Part shown: one piece after another, positions 37,772 through 49,700 of the stretch
Layout of the letters: every line of letters starts with the position of its first letter
Numbering within the stretch: position 1 is the first letter of the stretch
DNA from: Bombus terrestris
Taxonomy: Eukaryota; Arthropoda; Insecta; Hymenoptera; Apidae
Assembly: GCF_910591885.1 (NCBI RefSeq)
Contig: NC_063270.1
Coordinates: forward strand, 1,426,001-1,490,000
Length of the DNA: 64,000 nucleotides
Direction: 5' to 3'
Notes under the pieces: model-generated
Databases searched by the model: none
What the model saw: the letters and a program-made list of their open reading frames with translations, nothing else
What the model was told of the DNA's origin: nothing
Made by a program: the position numbers and the translations under genes

Positions 37772-37854
37772 GCGTTCGTTCGTTCGTTGTTTCTTTCGTC
37801 CGTCGGTCGGTCGGTCCGTCCGTCCGTCCGTCCATCCGTTGGTTCGTTCGGTGG
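37772..37854 (+). repeat. (CGTT)n/(CGTC)n/(GGTC)n tetranucleotide array
   Basis: CGTT units pass into GGTC/CGTC units and then back to diverged CGTT units. It creates repetitive Arg/Ser/Val/Pro or Thr/Asp/Arg/Gly peptides in overlapping frames, which are not genes. It resembles the array at 23475-23552. Confidence 0.8.
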
Positions 37855-38134
37855 TACTGGCCCTGTAATTGGGCCCAAACTCTTAGCTCCGCTCGACCGG
37901 CCAAAGATTATACACCCGCATGTCCCGAGGGCCCAGAGCCAAACGTTCCTGTGTGATATATTATGCTGCAGATACCTGTATCTGATTCACGAGGTGAAGC
38001 CGGCGTAAACGGAGTAACTTTTTCGGTCGTGCTAAAAGCACATTGCCGGCAACGTGTGCCCTGGTCAAAGCGATGCAACGGCCCTATCATAGACAAGCAA
38101 ATAACACGTCGTCGGTCAACTTGGATTAAACAGT

Positions 38135-38149
38135 CCCCCCCCCCCCCCC
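38135..38149 (+). repeat. poly-C tract (15 C)
   Basis: A run of 15 C. Such a homopolymer is unusual in AT-rich insect DNA and is prone to length errors in sequencing. Confidence 0.85.
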
Positions 38150-41100
38150 TCCAAATAAAATGGTCGTTACGCTGGCCAATTTCGTTCGCTCGGGACCTTT
38201 CCGTTACACCTTGGCTCGTGGATCTTCTCGCGCGCTATAGAATCAGAGTAATGCGATTCTGAGATTGATTCGCTCGTACGGGTTTGTTGATTTTAACGAG
38301 TCAGATGGTTAACACATCGTCTTGGCTAAAGAGCTTTATTATATGGAATGTGGTGATTTTTTATTTATAACGGACTTGTTGTGATATGTAGATCAGAAAC
38401 GTGGATTTTGAAATTTGATCGCTTTTCTGGTGCGAGATTGAGAATTATATTGGGTCCATTAATGAGTATCGTTTTAAAACAAGACGATGTTTTATATCTA
38501 GAAGAATTACATTGGAATAGAAGAAAAAAGATTAGTTAACTTGTCCCATTATACAAGTTAAATGAAGATCATATATTTTCGTCGATAGTTACAAACAACA
38601 ATGGTTTAAGAGCGTAAACCAATACTTCATCGAAATCCAAATCTCCTTATCATCATGCAAGACAACACCTATAAAGTACACCTTGCAAACCTTTATAGGA
38701 CAATGTTACAAATGTCGATCTTCTTATCTTTCGGTTAATTTAAGACTAACAAGTGTGAGGAAGGACACGTTTTAAAACTCGGTCGCGTGACTTCTAACTA
38801 AATCGAGATCGGCAATACGAGACAATAAAGACACGCAACTTGCAAACGACAACAATTGCGTCGATCTTATCGAACGGCGAACATCTATTATCGAAGTTGT
38901 CTCGCACGAATTATGAGAAAAGCAGGCTCGTGACTTTGCCATCTGCGTGGCGGTCAATTACAACAACGTTCCCTTTGTTTCACGCAGAAATGCCAGAATT
39001 CTGCATGCGTGCGCCCCCTCGAGGTAGTCACGCGGTTATGACGTTGGTGCAGGAAAGCGTATAACATTATTTAAAATACAGACACAGGTAGATTGGGAGC
39101 GAGTCAGAAGAATAAGTCGTCTGACCCAATGTTTCGTAACGGCACGTCGATCGGTCTTAATGAATTCAGCACTCGAGGCTTCGCTTTCCGATTCGGTAGC
39201 ACGATAAATGTTTCCGCGTCGTCGAGAAACTGGAACGAAAGAACAACGAAAGAAGGCATTGTCATGCAATTACGCATGTCGGTCACTCGGCCAATTGATG
39301 TCCTCCTTCGCACGTTGCTCGCCCATCTAGCACGTATCTCTCTTTTCTTTTTCCGTTCTTCTGTCTGTTGTGTTTTAACAACGTTGTCAGCGTTCGTCTC
39401 AAAAGGAAAAAGCCTTGGAGTCGTTGCGATACAGAAGTAACCGTTGCTGCACTGTGTGTTTGGTAGAAAGGTGCGCGTGCAGTATACACGCTTATCCCTT
39501 GTCGTTTATTGGTTATATTTTACTGGCGTCCATACCGTCCGTACGGAACGAACTGGCTATCCGTGTCGGTCGGCTGATTGGCGGATACGCTACGTTCTGG
39601 CTGTATTTTATAGCGAGAACGATTGCGATAGGATATTAACTGTTACTCGATACAAGGTGTGTTTAGTTGGAAGTCATGCGAGTGGCGTCCACATATGTTC
39701 CACCTTGTGCGAAGTAAATTGCAGATAAGTCCGCGTGCCTTGTCTCTTTCTTTTTCCTTGCTCGTCGTGGCCGGTGAACGTATAGCTAAATATCGATTCG
39801 CAAGACGCGGCTGATTACTATGCAGGCCATACACATTAAGATAGGACGAAAGAACCAATTGCATCTGGAGCTTGCACTTGTACAAATACAATGGATTAGC
39901 TAGAGAATCTTGAAGCGTTTCCTTTATCTGTTAAAATCTGCCAAGTCAGAAGGTACGAATTCGCGATAAATCTTGGATCTTTCCTCCAAGCGTCGAGAGA
40001 TTTCTTCGAACGACGTCGAAGAAATACAGTCCCGGGTCCGATTCGAAGGAAGTCGAAGTGATAGAAGCCGAGACGCATGGACTCGGGGCGAAATCGATTC
40101 GATAGAGTACATCAGAGTCGGAGAATTGCCCGAATCGTGAATATATCAGGCTGGAAGGTAGTTGGAGCTAAGAGCTGCAAGTTGGACCTTTCATTACGTT
40201 CGGGTCTCAATGCCAGGGTGCTATATAACGCTGCGCGTCTACGTTCACCACCACGGACGCACGTAACGCTTGCACGGCGAAAAAATCGCGCGAAGAAGCT
40301 TTTGCTCGCGCACTCGTTGATGTGGCCACGCCCGTGGCGGATTCCTCATACGTAACTCGTGCAGTGGCTCGACCTACCAGACCTCTTTCTCCTTCTCCTA
40401 CGCCTTCACCGTCTAAGATTACCGCCACGCTGCTTTTATTGCAATTGAATCCCCCAACCCTCTGCCCGCTTTACCGGCTTCTTCTCTCTTTATCTTACTT
40501 TCTCCTCGGAGTGTTTGCTCCTCGTTTTTTCCACTCCTTCCTCGGCTCGATCTTCCATATCCTTTCCGCGTGCTCCACTCGTTGCTACATCATCCTCGCC
40601 TTCATCCTCACCTCTCTCATTTCATTGCTTCCTCCTCGTCTTTATCCTCCCTTTATTCTTCTCTTCCTCTTCTCCTTCTGCTTCTTATTCTTCACCATCT
40701 TTTTGGTCTTCTCTATAATCTTCTTATACTACTACTACGTCTACCACCACCATCGCTTCTACTACTACTACTGTTTTCTCTCTTGTTGCTTTTTTTAATC
40801 CTCTCATTTCTCTCTACTCTCCGCCACGTTCGCTTGGTTGCACCGCCGTTTTGTATCTCTGCACGTTGCTCCTTCTACTCTCCGACCGCTGGTCTCTACC
40901 TCGCCCCCTCGTCGTCTCACCTTGCCCCTGTCCCCGACGCCTCGTATGAAATATTTTCCTGGAGCGCGCCTTTTTGCCCTTACACTCTCGGTTCACTACG
41001 TGCTTTTATATTCCACGTTTTGCTTTTACCCATCAGACCTGCTTCTCTCTTTCTCTCGTGTTTCTACTCTCCCGTACGCTGTCTTAGTCTCTTGGCTTGC

Positions 41101-43805
41101 TCCCTCTCCTTTCATGCTGTATCGTTCGACGCGAGCGAACGAGCCTCGCAGCTCATTAAAGCGATGCCTTCTTGATCCCCTAATTACAAGATGGCGGGCG
41201 CGGCTACATGGCGTCTGAAGAACTTGCGCGGCACTGAGTATCGGTGCCCGATCCCTCATTCCTTACGTTACTCGCCCTTTGATTCGTCAGGGACCCTTAG
41301 GGGAGTATAACGTTCTCCTTTTCGTATCGATGAGATCGCAGAGCGTGCGATTTCAGGGAAAAATTAGAGTACGACGCGAGGAATTAGAGTGCTGGAGAAA
41401 ATAACATTCGGAGTTGAGTAGACCTCACGATTCTCGATTTTCTTACCAATGGTTATTGGTATCTAATCTCTGGTCGTTTGTGCAATTTTATATTTGTACA
41501 AAAATAACTAAAGATATATGCACGAGTTACGTTAACTACAGCAATTTGTTTCCACTAAATATTATAGTGGTGATTTTCTATATTTTATATATCTTCGCAT
41601 ATTATACATTTTATACATTTTTGCGCCTTTAAATTTTCCATAAATGTATAAATACCTGTGCCCGTAAAAAGATTTTATAACTCTTTATTCGAGTTTCAAG
41701 GATGAATTGTTTCTACGTGATACGCGTATAATGACGTAGAAAGACATGGTTGTAAACCTTTATTGCGATATTCGCAGTAGGGGTATATTTTAATCTGTTC
41801 TTGAAGTTTTTATCCGGATGGTAGCACTTCTGCTGTATCATTTGCAATAATAGATTACACTTGGAACAAACTTTGTAAATTTGTGGCGTCGGTGAACATC
41901 CCCCAGGGGACCTGTTTCAGCGTTTTCGCATTTAATGGTACATTTTGTCACCATGAAATACCGCCCCGTTATCGGAAATCTTGCTCCATCTTTTTCTGAA
42001 ATGACACAGTCCTGTGTTGTCAGATATTAGTATCACGGTACGATATCTTGCAAAAATGGTAGATGTTACTCACGACGTTAAATTTCTAAAGCTACTGTGA
42101 TAAATGATATTCTGCTTTTATTAAACGATTTGATTAAAAATTGATACGGGTTAATTACGTTTATCTGTTAGGTAAAAAAGAAGTTATTAATTCGAGAATC
42201 GATTGCTATCGCGTAAATTTGCAGGTTTTTTGTATAAAACTTTTGTTATCTATGGAGACCTATTTGAGCAAGAAAGCATAGGAGAATATGTAATTGTCTA
42301 AGCAATACAGTTTAAATGTTACCAATCTGTTTCTGACATTTGAACTTCTATGAACTGTCGAGTGAAAGTATGCAGTCACTTTAGCGTCCTAAGAACTCCC
42401 GCGATACTGGAACAAGCTCAAAACAAGAAATTCGCTACTTTCTCACGATTTCTATACACAAATCAGGAAATTTCAGGTATTCTTGGGTCACAAATTCGTC
42501 ATCGAATATCATCGAATATCAGATTTGAGGTTCCTCGTCATATAGGTTGTTGTAAATGCTGTAACACTTTTTTATCAAAAGTTGCAGACACGAAATACTT
42601 ATTTATTTCTATAAATGTTGGTATTAGGATAATTCAAATGTTACGTTCAAGTTAAAAGTCCGTCAAATTCGCTATTTTAAATGCACGGTAAATTTTCTGC
42701 GCCATAAATTCACCAAGTTTATCAGCATCGACGTAGGTGATGTTTCGATGAGGTTGAAAATGCAGGATGCTGCTTTTCTATGGGAACAACTAAATACGCG
42801 TTCAGATGAATAGTGATGAGACAAGAGTGCTCTAATATGTATATGCGTGCATGCATATGTATGAATGCATATTCGGCAGATTTTCTATCAAATGAGAAGA
42901 GCGAAACGCACGACGGCTAATTTATTCATCACGCGTGTAATAATCGAAAAATAATATTTCCGGAATGCGAAATTAATTTCGTCGAATCGATGGACGATGC
43001 CGTGTACACGCAGTATTGCATGCCGTACAAAGTATTAATTTTTTATTAAATTACATGCTCTAGCATATAATTTCTCAAAATTACTCCGAGATACTTATAA
43101 ACTGTCGTTAACTCTAATAATATGTCGAAAATGGTGACAAACAGTTCCATTAAAGCGTTGTATTCGTATTGCTCTATGCGGCAAATATTATATGTTTCTG
43201 TAAAAAGTTAAACACACCGTGCTAATTTGTACATCCTTATATTATTTTCCGCTTCTTAATTGAAATAACTCTAGTATCGTTAATACTTCCAGTGCCGTTA
43301 ATATTTTCCGAATAAATTTTCATATACTGTATAAATAAATTCTTACGTCGCTATTTTTATCGTTCAATATCCATCTTTTATTTTACTCCGTTCGTATACC
43401 GCGATGCTATTTCTCGAATTTAAAGCTTGAACCTATAGAAAAAGAGGTAAGAAGGAAAGGGAAAAAATAGAACGATCGAACGTAATCGTTAGAACGGTGA
43501 TCACCTTCGACCCGGTTCTCGAGGTGCCCTTCCACCTATTGCAACGGAAGTAAAAGTAGACGTCAGAGGGAGGCGCGCAGTGTCCCGCAGGTTGTAGGCA
43601 TTGTTTCCGAGTGAGTTCGCCCGAAGGGTGCGGGCTTCTTCAGGTTGCTGGCGTCCTACTGAGCGGCCCACGCCGACTGCCGCTCATCGACATCCCGACA
43701 GCCCGGGGACTCGAATCCAGAACGGTTCTCCGCGACCCTCCCCGTGTACGGGCTTGTTCCCTATGCTTCTCCTTCTTCGTCTTCCTGTTCTTCCTCTTCT
43801 TCTTC

Positions 43806-43807
<2 letters not shown>

Positions 43808-43879
<72 letters not shown>
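43808..43879 (+). repeat. (CAT)24 trinucleotide microsatellite
   Basis: Twenty-four uninterrupted CAT units follow an imperfect TTC/TCT tract that begins at about 43768. Read in the three forward frames it gives poly-His, poly-Ile or poly-Ser, and poly-Met on the minus strand, which explains the four overlapping frames here. None shows other coding evidence. The perfect array suggests recent expansion and probable length polymorphism. Confidence 0.95.
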
Positions 43880-43899
43880 ATACCTCTTCGTCCTTCTTC

Positions 43900-45800
43900 T
43901 TTTCCACCTCCAACTTTATCATCCTCGTCTCCTCCGCATCATCCTCGTTCGCGACTTCTCTGCGGTCTCGATTCGTCTGTCCTTTTTACACTGGCTGCAT
44001 CCATCCTCGTCAGATATTCACCCTTCCACGAACTTTCTTCCTCTTCTTCGTTCTTTTTGGGTGTATCCTTCCACAGACTGCCGGTACGATGCTGTGCTCC
44101 CTTCTTTTCGTTTGCGTGGCGTGGGTGTGCGTGCCTTCGCTTTGCCCGGTAATCGTATGTAAATCGTATAGCAGATCTCTCCCGTCCTGGTCGCGCGACC
44201 GCCTGGATGAAGGAGGCCCCGTATAGAATCTGCAGCGAGATGGACCGTGCAGCTTCTTACCCCGCGGCGGATACGGAGGATAGCCGCGTGCGTTGCTCAT
44301 AAACAAATTATCCGGACCCAAGGGTCGAAGGTCTATTGAACCGAGGCGATCCGTTCCCCGTTCTCATTTACATAGTTAGCCCCGGAGCTGCAGATGCCCT
44401 CTTCTTCTCGTCCTTTTCTCTTCCTACGGTCCGGCTTCTTGGCCTTCTTTCATCCGCGTGTGTCCTTCTCTAGATAACGACCGGCTCTTCATCCTTGATT
44501 CTGCCGACAATCGGTGTACAACGACAATCTCGTTGCAAACGTACAAAAACAAAGTTGTATGACTGCTCAGCTTTTCAAAGGATCGAGAAATATTAGCTTG
44601 TCTTTATTTCCTCGTTGCGAGGTTACCGTTGATAACGTCGCGCAAAGCGATGCTTCCCGGTCGCGTTTCGAAGCTTCGTCACGATTTAATTGTCCAGTCG
44701 CCGTGAGATAGCCGAGGAAGTGTTTAATCAATCGAGCAGTCGAGGCGATAAGAACTGCTACACGGTGGTTAGTACGGTATAAAATGACGGAAGAAAAGTT
44801 GAAATTACATTTATGGTAAGATAGGAACGTATCGGACGCATCGGCCGGATCGTGTTACGGTTGCTTTTCGCTTTATCATCGCGCTGAGGTCTACTTCTAT
44901 AATTACATTGCCGCTGATTTATCGCCAGGAAGACAGCTCCCTCCGTACACCCCCAGTGGCTACGAGCTCGTCCGTTGAAATAGCTTAATAACGCGACGAT
45001 AAATATTCTGACCAAATCAAATGTTTTAATCGATTGCAGGAACTAGCCTGGATGACAAGAGTTCAGCCACGAATCACGCGAGATACACTGCACCCCCGTA
45101 GGGTGTTCAGGCCGATGCTCATTACGAGAGCTACTCCGATTGTACAAGCCGCTGGTAATCCTGTTCCGCTCTGATCGCTCGCCGCACTCGTATCTCGCGA
45201 TTGTACACGCGTAACGAAACCGATTGCGCTATTTATTATTACCGCGGCAGCGTTTCAATCGAACATCGAAGATAAGAGAAACCAGTTGCGCAAGAGGCGC
45301 GCAAACGCGATGCGTATTCCGCGAATCGTTCCATCCCTTCGTCCGCACGTTCGACTAGGTTGAAGTTCTGTCGGCTCGTTCGAAACGTTTGTATTTTCAG
45401 ATTCTAGACAGCGATGAGGAATACGCGAGGTCGTATTCAAACGCGAGAAGGCGTCGAGAGATTGAAAGATCTTTGATCCCGGCAGGAACGCGTGTACTAG
45501 TAGTATTAAATAGAAAAAAAGTAAAAGACGTAAGGGAAAAAGGATGATATAAGGGTTCGAGTATCGTCTGGCTGTTAGCGAGCGGCACGAAAGGAATGAA
45601 AGTGCAGGCTGCGTCGATCGAAAAGACGAAGAGAGCATTCGATCCCCCGGAGCCTGTGCAACAAATCCTTCGAAGCGGTCGGGGGTACGCCGGCGAAAGA
45701 ACACCTAGGCGATACTCATTACGAGAACGGACGAGCCTTACCGGCTGTTTCGCGCTCCGATCGCGTTTCGTTTTGTCGGCGGTGGTCGTACCTCTATGCG
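43900..45800. other. mixed to GC-rich noncoding DNA
   Basis: CT-rich sequence continues to about 44.1 kb, then mixed sequence with GC-richer parts at 44.2-44.5 and 45.05-45.8 kb. At 45040 an acceptor-like site (TTTTAATCGATTGCAG) is followed by 44 open codons in phase 0 (45040-45171, starting ELAWMTRVQ), ending in TGA. It would join in frame to the coding start at 12309, but this fit has a one-in-three chance and the peptide is not recognised. Confidence 0.25.
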
Positions 45801-46036
45801 GCGTAATCATAGTGCCCCGTAGCAGTGCGCGTCGAGCCCGAAGAGTAATCCACGAGGGCAGGGCAGCGAGGAGGAAAGAAGGCAAGCAACGGCAGAGGGC
45901 GGCGAGCGACGGCGCGAACCAGCCTGAAGGGGGACGGGGGTGGAGGGAAAAGAATATAGACTCTTCTTAGGGTTGCTACGAGTTGCAATATGTGCACCGC
46001 ATACACACACAGAGGAGGACTATTTTTTTCCTGATG

Positions 46037-46075
<39 letters not shown>

Positions 46076-46700
46076 TCTTTCTCTTCCTTGGTGAAACGTA
46101 AGGGGAGCAGCAACAGGAGGAGGAGATTCGTGGGGGAGGAAGAGGGGCCCATAAAGGAGAAGGAGGGATACGGGGACCGAGGTTCGAGGCGCTGGCTGGC
46201 AGGTTGAGTCGTCGAGGCGGCTCGACGCCGCCGGAGGGGGACTTTGGTGCACGAATGAAGGAGGTGGGGGCACAGGAGCGGGGACAAGGGACCCGAGTCC
46301 GGTGTAGGAGGCACGAGGGAGAAGTAGAAGAGAGGAAGAGGCAACGTGGTCTCTCTGGCCTCCTCTCGTGGCCCGCCCCCGCCGCCCGCCGCGTGATTGC
46401 TTCCCCGGGGCAGGCATCGCGTGTCAGGCCCCTCTTACACACTATCCCTCTGGCCCCGCTTCTCCTCTTTGCTATGCCTGGCGCTCGATCGGGCCCCTCC
46501 GTGCTGCTGCTCCCTCTACTCTTATCCAGCCGCTCGTGTTCCCTCTATCCCCGACCACCACGCGCTTTGCTCGGCCACGATACTCACCGCCGCGCCGCCC
46601 GCGCAGTCCGCTTCTTGACCACTGCTGCGCCCGCTCGGGTTGCTCGCGCGACCGTGCACCTCCGATATGCTTTTCTTCTCTCGTTGCGCTGTCGCAAATT
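45800..46700. promoter_or_regulatory. GC-rich island, possible promoter or alternative start
   Basis: This is one of the two strongest GC-rich islands in the window, with a (CT)n tract in the middle. Long frames occur on both strands (207 codons minus at 45794-46417; 183 plus at 46204-46755) but consist of Pro/Ser/Arg-rich low complexity. On the minus strand a donor-like GCG|GTGAGTATCG ends at 46588, and a frame of 41 codons from ATG 46710 leads into it in phase 0. The island could hold a promoter; strand and gene are undetermined. Confidence 0.3.
46039..46080 (+). repeat. (CT)n microsatellite
   Basis: A CT run to 46069 is interrupted by one A and then continues briefly. On the minus strand it reads as GA repeats, which can bind GAGA-type factors in insects. 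It encodes the Arg-Glu repeats of the minus-strand frames here. Confidence 0.9.
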
Positions 46701-46799
46701 GCTCCTGCATGTATTGCGCATTAGTCCTTTTCTTTTTTCCTTTATGTCGTATTAATTTGTACTGCAAATTAAAATTACTAATTTATGACTTGTTAATGT

Positions 46800-49700
46800 C
46801 GTTAATGGTAGGTATTAGGAAATAATAACTGTGTAAAATTGTGTAGCTTAGCTAATCGAAGAAAATGTCCACTTTTATTTTACGATCGAGTAATGAGGAA
46901 ATAATACGATCCGATTTCATGTAAATGACCAGTCTGTGAGATACCATATGTTTTAAATTGTATGAATTTGATGATTATTCTGACATTCTGTCAGTGTATT
47001 GCGAGCAGACAGAATATTTCGATAAGTTATTGAAATTGTAGTTTTGGTGGATTATAAAAATTCTCTAATACGGGGACATATTGTAAATAACCAAGTTTCA
47101 TTGATTGTTTTTGAATTACTACTATTCGAAGAAATGACTACTCGAAATTGATGGAGTTATTTTCGTACATTTTACTAACCACTAACAATTTGAAAATTTA
47201 GTGATTTAGTTGGATAGTCTTCAAGCGTATGTCAAAAAAATAGGATGGAAAGAAGTATAAATTTGAGTATACATTTCTGTTCAGCAATAAAATTTAAGGT
47301 TTTCAACTTATGGTAAAATTTTACGTTCCCACCAGTACCATTCTGTAAATTGTTTCTCAGCAATGAAGATTCAAAAAATATTTTACGCAAATAATATAAA
47401 TCGTTTCTCGGTATCACCGAGGTTAGTTAAGACGATTAAGCCGTAAAATCGATCATTTTTCCGCGTGGAGCGGATCTCGCAACAAGCAACAGTATGGCGA
47501 ACGAGCGAGCAAAAACATTTCGCTTCTCGGGAGAAAATGGTCGTTCATGATCTTCGGAATCCACCAATTGAATCTCGAGGAAAGATCTCATCCCGTTGCG
47601 ATGGTGCCTCTCGAATGAAACGATTCGACTTTTGCAGTATTCATAGCGTTCCCGTAGAATTCCCACAGTAATCTCATCTTTTTTACAATGAGGTGGATAA
47701 AATAAAAAGTACCGTGTTATAAAGATAATGCCAGTTCTACCCGATTTCTTGCTTTGTTTCGTTCCATTCATCGAAAAATGCAACTGTGAACATTAGTCGA
47801 TCGATATCATCGTACGAGCATGTGTATTATTCGATGGAAATAGCGTGATCGTTTGAAAGTTTCTGATAGGCAAAGCGTTACTTCCGAGTTCTTAAATTAT
47901 CTTAGGTAAATTAGATGCGGCGCAGCCCTTATTAACGATCACCTCTATCGCGTGTATGATTTCAAGTTCGTATAATTTCCTCGCGAACGCACGCACAGAT
48001 GAACTAGAGATATTAATCTTAATAACACTGCGATGGTATCGCGACCAATCTCGCCTATCCACCGACCAACGTCACGCATTGCTCCCCGCGAATTCTTTCG
48101 CGTTATATAATTCAACAAACTATGATTTCACGGTGTAACCGCTGCTATCGCTCGCCAACGCTTTACAGTCCATCACCGGGTATGATTTATTCGTCGTTTC
48201 GTCGCGTTCCTTTCCAGTGAGTTCCAACAAGTTGCGTTTAATGTCTTCTTTACAGTTCACAAAGTATAATATGCTTTTTGGTGCAATTAAAATTTGGAAA
48301 ACTTGACAATTTCAGAAATTCAGAAGATTAATTATGAAATTAATTAATAAAATTAATTCTAATCTACTTTTAAACTATATACTTCATGATCTCTTTCCTA
48401 GTTGTAATGGATATTAAATGACGTAATTATCGTTTCACTGTACTACCACATGCTATCGTAGACGTAGATGACGTCAATTTCAGTAAGAAAATGTTCTTTG
48501 TGTGTAATTAGCAGATTTATGTAAGAAAGAACAAGGTTGCGATGTAAGCAGCGTATTAATACACTGTTATTATATCGTGGTATCGCGATAAATTCATGGA
48601 ACCTACGAATTAATTATACGATAGTAGCGATAGAAGGTAAATAGAACCATCGTCGATGTTCATTAACGCAAATGACATGTACAAATAATGAATTATGTAA
48701 AGGGAAATTAATCAACGCTCAACAGCATGCACGTATTTAACAAATCTTCCATCTCGATTTCTTCGAAATTGTAGTCTCTCCTGGAAAAAAGTCTTATTAT
48801 ATATCTATTTTTATATTTTATACGAGAAAAATCATAGTGATTAGTATCACGAATATTACGCTTTATTTCCTCTTTCGGATAATTTCTCATCGTCGGTACG
48901 CAATGATCGAGAAATCACGATGAAAAAATTTTGATGTAACACCAACTATGTACATACATATATAGAATGTGTCCATTCCACGAAGTTAATAATGACTGGG
49001 CGTATAATTGGCCTAGACTAAACCCACCTGTTCCCAAGAGTTAGTCACGGCACTGAAATCGTGCTGTATCGTTCGAGTTTCGAACTACATATTACGAAAC
49101 CGAGCGAGACGCTGTCCGAGGAAATAATTTCCCAGTGTTATTTTCTAATTTGGTTTTCTCGATAATTCTCTTGACAGGTCACCCTCGTCTTCTGGCTTCA
49201 AACTGACACCTGGACATCTCGTATAATATTCGTACAGAGCTTCACATGGAATTCACACTCTTCCTTAAACGGAAGATTTCTAGAACTACCATGGTATTTC
49301 ATAATAGGCGGATATTTCTCCCTTTAATCAATCCCTTTAATGATATTAATCTCGTAACTTTTACATAGTTGACTTAATTCAATCGTAATTGACGAATCGT
49401 TGATCTTTCTCTTTTGCTTTTTACTTGATTGAGATTTGCAATCATTTTTATATAAAAATAAAAATTCACTCGTTCATTCAGTTGTTAAATTTACGGGATC
49501 GTGATAGAAAGAATGAAATTTGAAATTATTATTAATTAAATTAGAATTCTTAATAAAAGTCTAGTGGAAGAAGTTTCTCGTAGTAGCGGGTGATGGTAGA
49601 GCGCGAACTCGCAAAAAGCGAAAAAATTTTCCCGAATTCGAAGGCCGTACGGACGCAACGACTATAGAATTACAGGTTACGAAGGCTCGAGTGTCATTTG

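Larger units (their letters stand above)
36990..43600. other. noncoding DNA with GC-rich (37.5-38.25 kb) and CT-rich (40.35-41.1 kb) islands
   Basis: A CpG-rich island at about 37.5-38.25 kb contains the tetranucleotide array and poly-C tract. From 38.75 to 40.3 kb composition is mixed, with many short frames on both strands and no domain. A CT-rich block at about 40.35-41.1 kb gives long Leu/Ser/Phe-rich frames (40322-40798, 40570-41175) that are composition artefacts. From 41.4 to 43.4 kb the DNA is AT-rich; a moderately GC-rich patch is at about 41.88-42.0 kb. No supported gene. Confidence 0.4.

Noticed and set aside
40322..41218. Leu/Ser/Phe-rich plus-strand frames resembling membrane proteins
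   Set aside because: The hydrophobicity follows from the pyrimidine-rich DNA (Leu, Ser, Phe and Pro codons); all three frames look alike.
43601..44226. Overlapping 160-183 codon frames with long His, Ile or Ser runs
   Set aside because: They arise from the (CAT)n array and adjoining TTC-rich sequence, are open in three frames at once, and show no domain.
45794..46755. 207-codon minus and 183-codon plus frames
   Set aside because: They overlap on opposite strands in GC-rich, CT-repeat-containing DNA and are Pro/Ser/Arg-rich without motifs.
49150..49260. Strong acceptor TTCTCTTGACAG before GTCACC
   Set aside because: It is followed by neither a good donor in range nor a sustained open frame; GTCACC is not a 5' splice site, so it is not a ratchet site.
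49585..49625. GATGGTAGAGCGCGAACT, like a tRNA A box
   Set aside because: No matching B box (GGTTCGAATCC type) or cloverleaf arms follow at the needed spacing.
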